19,466 nt of DNA, taken from Trichomonas tenax (Eukaryota > Parabasalia > Trichomonadida > Trichomonadidae). The DNA is taken from contig JALKBU010000964.1 in assembly GCA_023091735.1 (NCBI GenBank), positions 1 through 19,466 on the forward strand, written 5' to 3'. The translations under genes and the position numbers were made by a program. Positions 1 through 7,508 of the stretch are shown here, in pieces. Position 1 is the stretch's first letter, and each line of letters begins with the position of its first letter. The notes below the pieces were generated by a model. It searched no databases. It was given only the letters and a program-made list of their open reading frames with translations, and was not told the origin of the DNA.

Positions 1-222
1 TTCACTAAAATTATTTTTCAAATTTCTTACTTCATAAATTCCTTTCGCTTTCTTTTCTTAGTTAGTTAGTTAGTCATAAATTATTTTCAAAACTGAATAC
101 ATTTTATAAAGTCAGGAATTCCAAAATTAATTTTAACGTTAATTTTGTAAGCAATTTCAAAATTTTATTTTCTATATGGGGGGACCTAACTTGTAAAATT
201 AATTCTGTAAATATATTTAAAA

Positions 223-269
223 AGATGTTCGGAGAAGACACGGCGCAGTCGTGGATTCTGCGAACATCT
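223..269 (+). other. Foldback hairpin in repeat copy 1
   Basis: AGATGTTCG (223-231) is complementary to CGAACATCT (261-269). Inside it AGAA pairs with TTCT, then come tandem G-A/A-G mismatches, then CACG/CGTG closing a 7-nt loop GCGCAGT. The same figure occurs in copy 3 (840-886). There one inner pair is changed on both sides (A-T to C-G), so pairing is kept while sequence changes. Copy 2 has lost the right arm. The 5' arm contains the ATG of a short open frame, so the element may act as RNA or DNA structure, or be coding. Confidence 0.7.
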
Positions 270-422
270 AATTACTAACTCAGAGAATACAACACGGGTT
301 TAATCATTGATCATGCAGGAAGTCACATTCATTCAGTTTACGGAAACACTGCCGACACTGGTTCAGGTACTGATTACATGCCTCCATACATTACTGTTTA
401 CACGTGGTATAGGGTTTATTAA
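225..422 (+). pseudogene. Tail-collar-like C-terminal fragment behind an in-frame TAA
   Basis: An ATG at 225 opens a 17-codon frame (begins MFGEDTAQSW) that ends at TAA 276-278. The same frame reopens at 279 and runs 47 codons to TAA 420-422. The second part contains HAGSHIHSVYGNT, then GSGTDYMPPY followed by ITVYTWYRV. A His-rich patch, then G/T/S residues, then MPPY and an aromatic end is the pattern of the C-terminal tip of phage tail-collar/tail-fibre proteins and their relatives in large DNA viruses (family knowledge). The usual N-terminal collar domain is absent, so this is at most a remnant. The TAA also stands at the equivalent position of copy 3, so it is old. Alternatives are a remnant captured between repeats, or an unrecognised intron, since ACTAACTCAG resembles a trichomonad branch point/acceptor. 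Confidence 0.5.
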
Positions 423-839
423 AACTGAATAAATTTCTCTCATAACCACTAAAATTATTTTTCAAAATTTCCTTACCCTCATTTCTTTTCGCTTTCTTTT
501 CTTAGTTAGTTAGTTAGTCATAAATTATTTTCAAAACTGACTAGATTTTATAAAGCCATAAGTTTCAAAATTAATTTTAACGTTAATTTGTAAGAAATTC
601 AAAAATTTATTTTTTATATGGGGGACCTAACTTGTAAAACTAATTCTGTAAATATATTTAAAAAGATGTTCACAGAAGCCACGGCGCAGTCGTGGATTAT
701 TTTTAAAAGTGACTAGATTTTATAAAGCCATAAGTTTCAAAATAAATTTTAACGTTAATTTGTAAGAAATTCAAAAATTTATTTTCTATATGGGGGGACC
801 TAACTTGTAAAACTAATTCTGTCGTAAATATATATAAAA

Positions 840-886
840 AGATGTTCGCAGCAGACACGGCGTAGTCGTGGATGGTGCGAACATCT
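840..886 (+). other. Foldback hairpin in repeat copy 3
   Basis: AGATGTTCG at 840-848 pairs with CGAACATCT at 878-886. The inner helix CAGCA/(T)GGTG pairs except for one G-G. The tandem G-A mismatches and the CACG/CGTG tip are kept, with loop GCGTAGT. Both arms are followed by the same ATTACTAACT string as in copy 1, after which the two copies diverge. No ribozyme core that I know (hammerhead, HDV, twister) could be fitted. Confidence 0.65.
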
Positions 887-916
887 TATTACTAACTACA
901 TTAACTTATAAATTAG

Positions 917-1106
917 CGTAAAACATCAAATTTTTACGATTTTCATAAGGTTTTAGCGACCCCGAGAATTCTCGGTCTAGACTTTTTAAGTAAATTTAAA
1001 CGTAAACACTCAAAAATAATTTTTAAATTTTCGAAGTCATAAAATCCTTGCCCTTCGGGCTTGGGCGAAGCCCTTCGCTTTCTTTTTCTAGTTAGTTAGT
1101 TTGTCA
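917..1106. repeat. Left arm of an imperfect inverted repeat
   Basis: The core 995-1106 is the near-exact reverse complement of 1879-1965. It includes TTTAAACGTAAAC, TTTTCGAAGTCATAAAATCC and the TTAGTTAGTTTGTCA end next to the enclosed gene. An outer segment (917-937) matches 2021-2040 reversed. This arm alone carries a ~24 bp insertion that makes two small GC hairpins: GCCCTTCGGGC at 1050-1060 (UUCG-type loop) and GGGCGAAGCCC at 1063-1073. Together the arms enclose one gene of about 0.5 kb, giving a ~1.1 kb unit. Confidence 0.8.
962..975. other. 14-bp perfect palindrome with EcoRI core
   Basis: CCGAGAATTCTCGG reads identically on both strands and stands out as GC-richer than its AT-rich surroundings. 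It lies between the inner and outer parts of the left inverted-repeat arm and has no counterpart in the right arm. It could be a protein-binding dyad; the function is unknown. Confidence 0.5.
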
Positions 1107-1124
1107 AAAAAATAAACTTAATCT

Positions 1125-1640
1125 TTATAATGCTTCCTCTACTATATCAATTTCTAACTCTTCTTCTTCATTAATGTCTAAATCTAATTCCTGAATAACA
1201 GGAAGTATTTTCTGCCCTAATTTATCAGGGATTATGTTTAGTCTTGATTTGTAATATCCTACTGTTCTTTTACCCTTTGGGTCTTTATATTCTAATTCTT
1301 TTGATAAATCACAATCAATACCGAATAATTGTTGTTTTGAGTTATTAATCATTTGCGCAAAAGAATTTTTAATATTGATTTTGATATAATTTACTTTTAA
1401 CAACATTGACATGTTTTTGTTCATAAACTTCTTACCGAGGTGCTTTGCACCCGGGACCGTAGGTCCTTCAATGATGAAACATGACGGTGAACATGAATAA
1501 CCAAATTTATTCTCCTTAATGTTTCTTGTTAATGCTATAACCAATCTTTTTGATTCAGGAAATTCTTTCTTTATTAATTTAGCAAATGCGTTGACGGAAT
1601 AATATTTGGATTTAGCGAATTCAGAAACTTCGGAAGTCAT
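1125..1640 (-). CDS. Unrecognised basic 171-residue protein inside inverted repeats
   Basis: This is an intact frame from ATG (1638-1640) to TAA, ending 19 bp from the inner edge of the left inverted-repeat arm. The N-terminal two thirds are lysine-rich (KLIKKEFPESKR, HLGKKFMNKN) and the last 15-20 residues are strongly acidic (LDINEEEELEIDI). No transmembrane segment or signal peptide is visible. I see no catalytic motif and do not recognise the family. Basic body plus acidic tail would suit a nucleic-acid-binding protein, but that is inference. Its position between inverted repeats, next to tandem repeats with a collar-like remnant, suggests it belongs to a mobile or virus-derived element (Maverick/Polinton-type elements are common in trichomonads), though no polymerase, integrase or capsid gene is present. 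Three TACCAGGTA dyads lie 70-104 bp upstream. Confidence 0.65.
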   Translation of the reverse strand: MTSEVSEFAKSKYYSVNAFAKLIKKEFPESKRLVIALTRNIKENKFGYSCSPSCFIIEGPTVPGAKHLGKKFMNKNMSMLLKVNYIKINIKNSFAQMINNSKQQLFGIDCDLSKELEYKDPKGKRTVGYYKSRLNIIPDKLGQKILPVIQELDLDINEEEELEIDIVEEAL

Positions 1641-1709
1641 TATTTCTTATTTATTAAAAATTATATTATTTTAAAAATTAACTTAATTTTATTTTTCGAA
1701 AATTTATTA

Positions 1710-1744
1710 TACCAGGTAGCCAGATTACCAGGTAATACCAGGTA
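1710..1744 (-). promoter_or_regulatory. Three TACCAGGTA dyads upstream of the 171-residue gene
   Basis: TACCAGGTA occurs at 1710-1718, 1726-1734 and 1736-1744. Each copy is itself a perfect dyad (TACC, one base, GGTA). Three identical palindromes within 35 bp, about 70-104 bp before the start codon on the minus strand, look like clustered binding sites for a dimeric regulator. This is inference from sequence arrangement only. Confidence 0.5.
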
Positions 1745-1802
1745 AAAAATTTTGGTAAAGGATTTTTATGAATGGCTTAAATTCACGAAAAGTTACTTTT
1801 TG

Positions 1803-2041
1803 GCGTTTACACTTAAAATTTGATGTTTTAAGTTACTTTATAAGTTGATGTTTGAATTTACTGCTTAATAATATACCATGACAAACTAACTAACTAAGAA
1901 AAGAAAGCGAAAGGATTTTATGACTTCGAAAATTTAAAAATTATTTTTGAGCGTTTACGTTTAAAATTTGATGTTTTAAGTAACTTTATAAGTTGATGTT
2001 TGAATTTAATGCTTCATTAACGTAAAATTTGATGTTTTAAA
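1803..2041 (+). repeat. Direct repeats around the right inverted-repeat arm
   Basis: A ~63-bp sequence beginning CGTTTAC and containing AAAATTTGATGTTTTAAGT, then ACTTTATAAGTTGATG, occurs at 1803-1866 and 1952-2014. A partial third copy (CGTAAAATTTGATGTTTTAA) is at 2019-2041. The right arm sits between copies 1 and 2. Confidence 0.8.
1879..2040. repeat. Right arm of the inverted repeat
   Basis: Bases 1879-1965 start TGACAAACTAACTAACTAAG and run through AAGAAAGCGAAAGGATTTTATGACTTCG in two adjacent pieces to GCGTTTACGTTTAAA, mirroring 995-1106 without that arm's GC-rich insertion. The outer part, 2021-2040, mirrors 917-937. Confidence 0.8.
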
Positions 2042-2930
2042 TTAATTTCGATGTCAATGTTTGCAGAGATTTGCTCTTTAATAGGTAATACCAAATTCTT
2101 TAATAAGCTCAACATGACGATCAAAACTCAAAAGAGTAAACGAGAAAAAAATTCAAGGATACGTTTTTTTGGAGTGATCCGTTACATTGTTTTGTGCCAA
2201 TTTGTTAGTTGAATATAGTATTGTCTAACAGTTTGATATTGGAAAAACTTGAAATTAATGCAGATTGTCAATAAAAAATAATATTGAAATTTCAAAAAAG
2301 GTTTTTTGTTTTCATGAATACCAATAATATCGAATATTGCATTAATAATGAATGATAATATTGCTTTAGAGACTTACACTTCAATGTATATCATAGAAAT
2401 GAAAGATCCCAGAATTATCATGCAACAATAGTATATTAGAATGTGCTATTCAGTCTATACTAGTGTTTCCTGACGTGGTTGCGATCTTTCACTTGAAAAG
2501 AACAATATTATCTGGATAAAATGAATCATTGATAATATTTCTAAAAACTAGATTGGCACATTAATGCTAAATTATTAATGATGTCTTTTTGTCGATTTAC
2601 TTTTATGGGAAAATCTGTACAGATTGCAAAGAAAATAAAAACTTATTTTTCTTTAAAAAAATCGAATTTTAGCTCGAGTGTCAGAAATAACCGAAAGTTC
2701 AGAAATAAAAACGCTTAATTTTTGATATATGAATTAGCAATCATATGCATAGCATTTTTGTTTACCAACAACATCTCACTTTTGTAACTTAAGGATACTT
2801 TTAGTTGTTTATTTTAATAACAGTATCATATGTGGATTCTAAATATATAATTATTTTTGAAAAGGACCAAAAATTGAGAGTTGAAACACTTTTAAATGGA
2901 AGCGAAGGGAGTTGTAAAAGTGACAATAAT
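2042..2930. other. Non-coding AT-rich stretch
   Basis: I see no gene here. There is a lone AGGTAATACCA at 2080-2090 resembling half of the dyad cluster, and otherwise no repeat or RNA-like structure I can support. The frame of the next gene stays open upstream to about 2805 but without an ATG, so that extension is not called. Confidence 0.6.
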
Positions 2931-3452
2931 ATGAAAGGTCTTCAACTTCCTTCTTTGGGACTGAATCTTGGACTCAATTTGTCAAATATTCCAGTTGGTG
3001 CCGCGAAGAAGGAAAACCACTTTGCGTACTTCTGTGCGCCTTATTCACACGTAAATCAAGAACAACTCGAAGATCTTAAATCAAAAGTCGAAGAAATGTT
3101 TGGCGAAGGTGTTAAAATAGTCCAAATATCGAAAATTCCTGAGCAATATGCTATAATTCCACCAGAAAAAGGACAAACTGCGATTCCGACACTTTCAACA
3201 ATCGATGCGGCTTACCAAGACAGTGAGCATCTCACAGCACTCCTTGATCAGTGTCTTACTGAACAGCAAGCGCTTTCTCGCCATATTGAACAACTTAACG
3301 CGGAATACGAAAATCAACAGCAAGAAAAGATCCAGTTGATGATAGAAAATGCAAAGCTCGAAGAGAGGATCAAGTTTGAGAAAGAAAAAGCAGCATCATT
3401 ATCAGATTGGACCAAAAACGTCAAAGACAAATATGACGAGTTCTGTTCTTAG
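2931..3452 (+). CDS. Small coiled-coil protein, unknown function
   Basis: It has 173 residues from ATG 2931, the first ATG in the frame; a longer open frame upstream would need a TTG start. The protein opens MKGLQLPSLGLNLGLNLSN, a short Leu/Gly/Asn-rich segment. It continues with a compact region containing FAYFCAPYSHVNQEQLEDLK, then a proline-bearing linker (IPPEKGQTAIPT). From about residue 90 it becomes a long amphipathic helix (EQQALSRHIEQLNAEYENQQ and onward) with heptad-like Leu/Ile spacing and many Glu/Lys/Gln, ending DEFCS. This suggests a homo- or hetero-oligomerising adaptor or subunit. No signal peptide or membrane segment is seen. Codon use is less AT-biased than the flanks, supporting a real gene. 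I do not recognise the family. Confidence 0.75.
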   Translation: MKGLQLPSLGLNLGLNLSNIPVGAAKKENHFAYFCAPYSHVNQEQLEDLKSKVEEMFGEGVKIVQISKIPEQYAIIPPEKGQTAIPTLSTIDAAYQDSEHLTALLDQCLTEQQALSRHIEQLNAEYENQQQEKIQLMIENAKLEERIKFEKEKAASLSDWTKNVKDKYDEFCS

Positions 3453-3680
3453 AAATAACTACAGTGTTTATGTTGTTTATCTATAAATTGTATGAATTAC
3501 TATATATCATTAATATTTTGTTATAATTTTTGATTTAAGTCTCGTAGATAGGTTCTATCGACTATGGTTATTAAAGATTTAAAAGATTGTTATATAGATA
3601 TCTTTTGCTATTAAAAGTTTGTCGAAATTCAAAAATAATATGTGAAGGTTAAAAATAGTCTAAAAATAATTTATCAAGAA

Positions 3681-3752
3681 GTCTCCATGTTCTAGCGGTT
3701 AGGATTTGACTTTCACACGGTCGAGGTGCCGGTTCGATTCCGGCTGGAGACA
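3681..3752 (+). tRNA. tRNA-Val (anticodon CAC)
   Basis: This is a full cloverleaf of 72 nt. The acceptor GTCTCCA (3681-3687) pairs fully with TGGAGAC (3745-3751), with discriminator A3752. The D loop AGCGGTTA is at 3694-3701. The anticodon stem is TGACT/GGTCG with two G-U pairs, and the 7-nt loop TTCACAC places CAC at 3714-3716. The T stem GCCGG/CCGGC (3728-3732/3740-3744) is perfect, with loop TTCGATT. Box A is TGTTCTAGCGG (3688-3698) and box B is GGTTCGATTCC (3731-3741). There is no intron and no encoded CCA. The D-arm string is the one usual in eukaryotic tRNA-Glu, and CTTTCAC could be misread as a Glu loop, but that register leaves the anticodon stem unpaired. Confidence 0.9.
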
Positions 3753-3770
3753 TTTTTCGATTTTTTTTTT
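3753..3770 (+). terminator. Pol III T-tract terminator of the tRNA
   Basis: A T5 run at 3753-3757 directly follows the discriminator base, and a T10 run follows at 3761-3770. Runs of four or more T on the coding strand are the Pol III stop signal. The next gene begins only 30 bp later. Confidence 0.8.
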
Positions 3771-3799
3771 CGTTTTCCCAAAACTGACAAATTTTTTAA

Positions 3800-4066
3800 A
3801 TGGCATATCAGCAAGGTTACGGACAGTTTCCAATGCCATATCTACAACCAGTAATTCCATCCCCACAGATCCCTCCTGGTGCTCCTGCCGTCCCTCAGTC
3901 CAGTCCTCAAGGCCCTGAGCCACTTCCTGCTGATACTTTCGCTAACGAATGGAGAAACTTCCAATTACCGGAACTTTCGCCACCAGACAACTCACAGTAC
4001 TTGGAATCCATTGAACAGAGATTCCAAATTCCTGTTCTTATTCAACAAATTAGATCAATGCAATAG
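3800..4066 (+). CDS. Small Pro/Gln-rich protein, unknown function
   Basis: It has 88 residues from ATG 3800. The first half is low complexity and rich in Pro, Gln, Tyr and Gly (MAYQQGYGQFPMPYLQPV, then IPPGAPAVPQSS). The second half looks folded or helical: FANEWRNFQLPELSPPDNSQ, then a likely helix ending IQQIRSMQ. The pattern of disordered proline-rich N-terminus plus short C-terminal helix suits a small nuclear or RNA-processing subunit, but no family is recognised. The gene starts 47 bp after the tRNA, so its promoter lies in or just after the T-tracts. Base composition (GC-richer than flanks) supports coding. It is convergent with the gene at 4691-5440. Confidence 0.7.
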   Translation: MAYQQGYGQFPMPYLQPVIPSPQIPPGAPAVPQSSPQGPEPLPADTFANEWRNFQLPELSPPDNSQYLESIEQRFQIPVLIQQIRSMQ

Positions 4067-4690
4067 AAAAAGACTTTTCTTTTATATCATTCATATCAAT
4101 ATCTTTCATCGTTAGTGAAATGTCAATGCTATTACATATTCTTTCATGTTAATTTATGATTTATAAATATCTTTGATTGTTAGCGACTTATCATTCATGA
4201 AAATAATATCAACTCATACAGCCTCGTTACCACAATAATGAAATATTTCCTAATAAATTTGTATTGAGATTTCGAATTTAAATAGAGAGAATCAACCCTA
4301 TTAATGCACATCAATATATTATAAATGAATTTTACATCTTGATTATTTAATGAAATCATTATCTTTGCGCTAAATTTAATTTTTTCAATTTTATTGAAAC
4401 ATCAACATAACATAGCACAGATGACAATAGTATAACATGATGATTTATTTTGAGTTTATATTATTATTTTGCTAATGTTTAATAAAATCAAAAAAATATT
4501 GAATGCAAATTACTTAAAAAATGTTTATTATCCAAAGATAAGATGAGAAATATAATTTGCTATAATAGGTCTTCAAAAATCCTAAATATTTTAAATAGTT
4601 TCAGGGTTTGTTAAAGAGATAAATTTTAAAATTGTAAATAAAAATTAACAAAACTTTATAAAATATTAACAAACAATGCTAAATCGAGTA
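4067..4690. other. Non-coding stretch between convergent genes
   Basis: This AT-rich spacer lies between two 3' ends. It has many ATCAAT/ATTGAT-like short words but no convincing open frame, structured RNA or repeat family shared with other parts of the window. Confidence 0.6.
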
Positions 4691-5440
4691 TTACATGTAG
4701 TCGCCAATGTCATTTGTACTATTTGCGTGTATTATTGGTTCTTTCGGCAGAGGATTCATCGGAGCTCTATTAAGAAGGGCCTGCACGAGGCTTAAAGTAT
4801 ATCCAGAGCACTTTGAGAGATCGAAAACAATATCTCCGTTATCATCCGTTATAAATTCAGGTTCGTGTGAAGCAATGATCTGCGTGATATCCAAAACATC
4901 TTCATCATTCTTCAGACATCCGATTTGTATCCTCATACTGTTCGTATCGAATAAATCGAGTTTATATTGATTAATAACGCAATTTGAATCAGGATTTGGC
5001 ACTTTGAAGCCTGCGTTCTCTGAATTTGACTTGACATACGCTTCAGCAGCTTTGCCATTGTCCGGAATCTGTGGAATAACAAAATTTAAATTTGCGAGTA
5101 AGTTCTTTGACGACGAAAGCCAAAGTGAGGTATTTCCCTGTTCGAAAGCTTTGAATTTTTCTTCGACTTTTTCTTGAATATATTGCATGCAATAGCAAAT
5201 ATCGGAATTTTCGTCAACATTTTTAAGAATTTCTTTGATTGCTGCATTGAAATCGTCTAAAAAGTCTTTAGGAGAGTCGTATCTGTTATGATTGAGTTTC
5301 GTTCTTGCTTCGAAATAATGATCAAAAAATTGAATCGGAAAATTAAACTGTTTAACATAGATAGAAATGGCCTCTCCGACCGGCTGGGCCATAATCTGAT
5401 CTATTATCTGAATACAAATTGCGCAATCTTCTATTTTCAT
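4691..5440 (-). CDS. Divergent bromodomain-like protein
   Basis: It has 249 residues from ATG at 5438-5440. Residues ~5-95 follow the layout of a bromodomain: helix CAICIQIIDQIMAQPV, then FNFPIQFFDHYFEARTKLNH in place of the usual FxxPVD..PDYY..I..PMDL, then YDSPKDFLDDFNAAIKEIL matching Y.s..eF..D...i..N, then a last helix ending EKVEEKF. The acetyl-lysine-binding Asn is not clear, and the PMDL turn is replaced, so ligand binding may be lost. The C-terminal half (LFDTNSMRIQIGCLKNDEDV and onward) is acidic and ends LPKEPIIHANSTNDIGDYM, possibly a second small domain. If the reading is right, it acts in the nucleus on acetylated chromatin. Trichomonads have many such small bromodomain proteins (general knowledge). 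An unrelated helical protein cannot be excluded. The next minus-strand gene ends 153 bp upstream. Confidence 0.6.
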   Translation of the reverse strand: MKIEDCAICIQIIDQIMAQPVGEAISIYVKQFNFPIQFFDHYFEARTKLNHNRYDSPKDFLDDFNAAIKEILKNVDENSDICYCMQYIQEKVEEKFKAFEQGNTSLWLSSSKNLLANLNFVIPQIPDNGKAAEAYVKSNSENAGFKVPNPDSNCVINQYKLDLFDTNSMRIQIGCLKNDEDVLDITQIIASHEPEFITDDNGDIVFDLSKCSGYTLSLVQALLNRAPMNPLPKEPIIHANSTNDIGDYM

Positions 5441-5593
5441 TTTTCAAAACAATCAAAAAAAAAATTATGAAAAAAATAAAATTGAAATCTTTGTGTAAAA
5501 CAGTATTTTATTTTGTGTCGGATTGTTTTTCGTCGATTTTGAAAGTTTTCGTTTAATGAAAACAATATTATTAAGCGTAATTTCAGTTGAAAT

Positions 5594-6760
5594 TCATGTT
5601 TCTGTCTTAGCGTCGGGCATTTGGTGGATTTCGGGGCATTTTAGTTTAATATGATAACTTATATGTTCATTTTCTTCCGTTTTGGAGTATTTGGGTATAG
5701 GAAATGTATCATTGCAGTCTATGACAACTCTTACGTATGAAGAAAAGTTTTGTGCAAAAGATATCGTAATATTATTGTAATTGAGAAGGTAAATGTCCGA
5801 TGTTGCTGAAGATATAATTTCATTTGAAGTAGAAAGAGTTAATGCATAACCAAATCTTAATGTAATTTCATTAATTCCATCATCCAATGGAAATATTATT
5901 TTCTCGCATGAATAATTGTTCCAGGACACATAAAACTGTCTAGAATTTTCAGTCCATTTCGAGTATATTCCATTATTTGCGAAATAAATATCTGAAGGTG
6001 CCAATTTGTGAAATGTCGCCGGAGGTTTGTTACATTTTCCATCTTCGATCTCTAATAAAGGATTTCTTGAATGAAACTGCGATTTATAGTTTTGAATTCC
6101 TTTTCCAAATTTCCAAATTTCGGGATCTAAATGATCTGATAGGCATTTTGCGAACCTCATTGATCCTGCATAGTGTCTATCGTTGAATTTATTGTTACAC
6201 TCGATCAAATAAGGATAAATTGTTTTCATCATTTGATTACTAATGGCAACACCCGCTCCTCCCTGTGGAAATCCCAGACACTCCATCGAATGGTTCTTTC
6301 CGAATACAACATCCGGCCAAGCACAATAAAATTGTCCAACAACAATCGGTGCTGAATGATTGAGATGTGAAAGAATGTCTAAAAGTGAATCTCTCGCGAT
6401 ATAAGAGTCGTCGTCAACGAAAACATACCACTTTTTGGATTTGTTTATGTTAAATGATTCATGAATTGATTTAACAAATCGTGGTTGAGCTCTTTCCCAT
6501 CCATTTGGCCTCCATAAGTGCTTTGCACAGTTTCCTAGTTCAACTATATTGACATTGGCTGGAAATGCATAATTTTTGATAATTTGTGGAATTTTTTTTG
6601 GAACGAAATCAGTGAAAATGTTAACATCATCAAAATATGGAATCCACGTCTGAGACTGTGCAACAATTCTATCGTGAAAACACTCATATCCAGACCAGAT
6701 ATTTATTGAGATATCTTTTGTTGTTAGATTAGTGCCGTCAATGATCATTTCATTCCTCAT
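5594..6760 (-). CDS. GT31 / Fringe-like beta-1,3-glycosyltransferase
   Basis: It has 388 residues from ATG at 6758-6760. The catalytic signature of the Fringe/core-1 galactosyltransferase family is clear: an opening ...SGYECFHDRIVAQSQTW (residues ~23-39), W..VFVDDDSYI with the metal-binding DDD at 116-118, GGAGVAIS at 167-174 (the family's GGAG segment), SDHLDPEIW at ~208-216, and ATFHKL at ~248-253. Several N-x-S/T sites follow in the C-terminal part (NYS, NIT, NFS, NDT). Members transfer a sugar from a UDP donor to a glycan in the Golgi lumen. An N-terminal signal anchor is expected, but none is present: catalytic sequence begins within about 20 residues. An in-frame stop stands a short way upstream of the ATG. 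Either the anchor-coding part is lost or frameshifted, or the protein is atypical. Confidence 0.8.
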   Translation of the reverse strand: MRNEMIIDGTNLTTKDISINIWSGYECFHDRIVAQSQTWIPYFDDVNIFTDFVPKKIPQIIKNYAFPANVNIVELGNCAKHLWRPNGWERAQPRFVKSIHESFNINKSKKWYVFVDDDSYIARDSLLDILSHLNHSAPIVVGQFYCAWPDVVFGKNHSMECLGFPQGGAGVAISNQMMKTIYPYLIECNNKFNDRHYAGSMRFAKCLSDHLDPEIWKFGKGIQNYKSQFHSRNPLLEIEDGKCNKPPATFHKLAPSDIYFANNGIYSKWTENSRQFYVSWNNYSCEKIIFPLDDGINEITLRFGYALTLSTSNEIISSATSDIYLLNYNNITISFAQNFSSYVRVVIDCNDTFPIPKYSKTEENEHISYHIKLKCPEIHQMPDAKTET

Positions 6761-7508
6761 TTTTGCGCCGGCAAATAGAAAACAGTTCTATCCATCATTA
6801 AAAACAAAAATATGAAGAACTTTAAAATATGTCACTTTTTCGTTCATCAAAAAAAGCACTCGAAACAAAACTCAATGAAAAACTCGATATTGTGATAACT
6901 TTAAAATAAAAAGATTTATTAGAAATATCGCTATAGATGTACTCCATGCATCTATTAATGCTAGAAATAGGAAAGTCATCTTTGTATGAATATTGATTCG
7001 ATGTCATGAAGATGAACAAATGTGAGAGATTGATTCCATATCTTTATTATCAAATATGAATGATTGAATAATTTTATAATCAGCTCCGTGCTCATCGATT
7101 TATTAACGATTTCGGGTTAATTTTTTCCAATTGTAATTGATAACAGCGACTCATATAGAATGATGATTAAATGCGAATTATTGATTCCACGTTACGATAA
7201 TAATCAAATGTGAATTCTTGATGGCATTATGAATGATCAATGTAATATCATAATGATGAATGATTACTTTCATGTTGACATCAAATCTTGCACCATGATT
7301 ATGCTTTGAAAATATTGAAATTGTGATTTGAAGAGCAACATATAATTATATGATTTCTCAATAGAAATGAAGATGAAGCAAATGATATTGGAATGAAAAC
7401 TATTGTTTTTCCTTTTATTTTATTTATTAATAAGTTGACTTTCAAAAATTATCTCCTGACGTTTTGCTTAAAAAATGCTTTCAAGTTAAAAAATGCAATG
7501 TGTTTTAA
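6761..7508. other. Non-coding AT-rich stretch
   Basis: There is no supported gene. A 65-codon minus-strand frame (6822-7019) starts only at TTG and has no recognisable sequence. Around 7140-7270 the words GATGATTA, GAATGAT and AATCAAATGTGAATTC recur loosely as degenerate simple sequence. Confidence 0.55.

Larger units (their letters stand above)
1..897 (+). repeat. Three tandem copies of a ~250-280 bp unit
   Basis: Copies lie at about 1-282 (cut by the window edge), 447-700 and 701-897. The third starts part-way into the unit. Shared landmarks in order are: a pyrimidine tract ending in TTAGTTAGTTAGTTAGTCA (47-75 and 488-516), a stretch with TTTTAACGTTAATTT, the block TATGGGG(GG)ACCTAACTTG, AATTCTGT, then AAAAAGATGTTC followed by CACGGCG(C/T)AGTCGTGGAT. 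Copies 1 and 2 are separated by about 165 bp that hold a collar-like coding fragment. Copy 2 is interrupted just after GTGGATT, where copy 3 begins. The same TTAGTTAGTTAGT motif recurs in the inverted-repeat arms at 1072-1106 and, reversed, at 1879-1908, so this block and the next element share an origin. Repeats of this kind suit the edges of a large transposon, but no transposase is visible. Confidence 0.85.

Noticed and set aside
223..269. Known self-cleaving ribozyme
   Set aside because: I tried hammerhead, HDV-like and twister cores and found none of their invariant bases.
1..897. CRISPR array
   Set aside because: Units are ~250 bp, imperfect, without short regular spacers; the genome is eukaryotic.
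2805..2930. N-terminal extension of the coiled-coil gene
   Set aside because: It would need a TTG start; the sequence is AT-rich and non-coding in character, and the first ATG at 2931 fits better.
3705..3721. tRNA-Glu(TTC) reading of the tRNA
   Set aside because: That loop register leaves the anticodon stem mostly unpaired, whereas the CAC register pairs all five positions.
6822..7019. 65-codon minus-strand frame upstream of the glycosyltransferase
   Set aside because: It begins with TTG, shows no family signal, and is not in frame with the transferase, so it was not accepted as a missing anchor.
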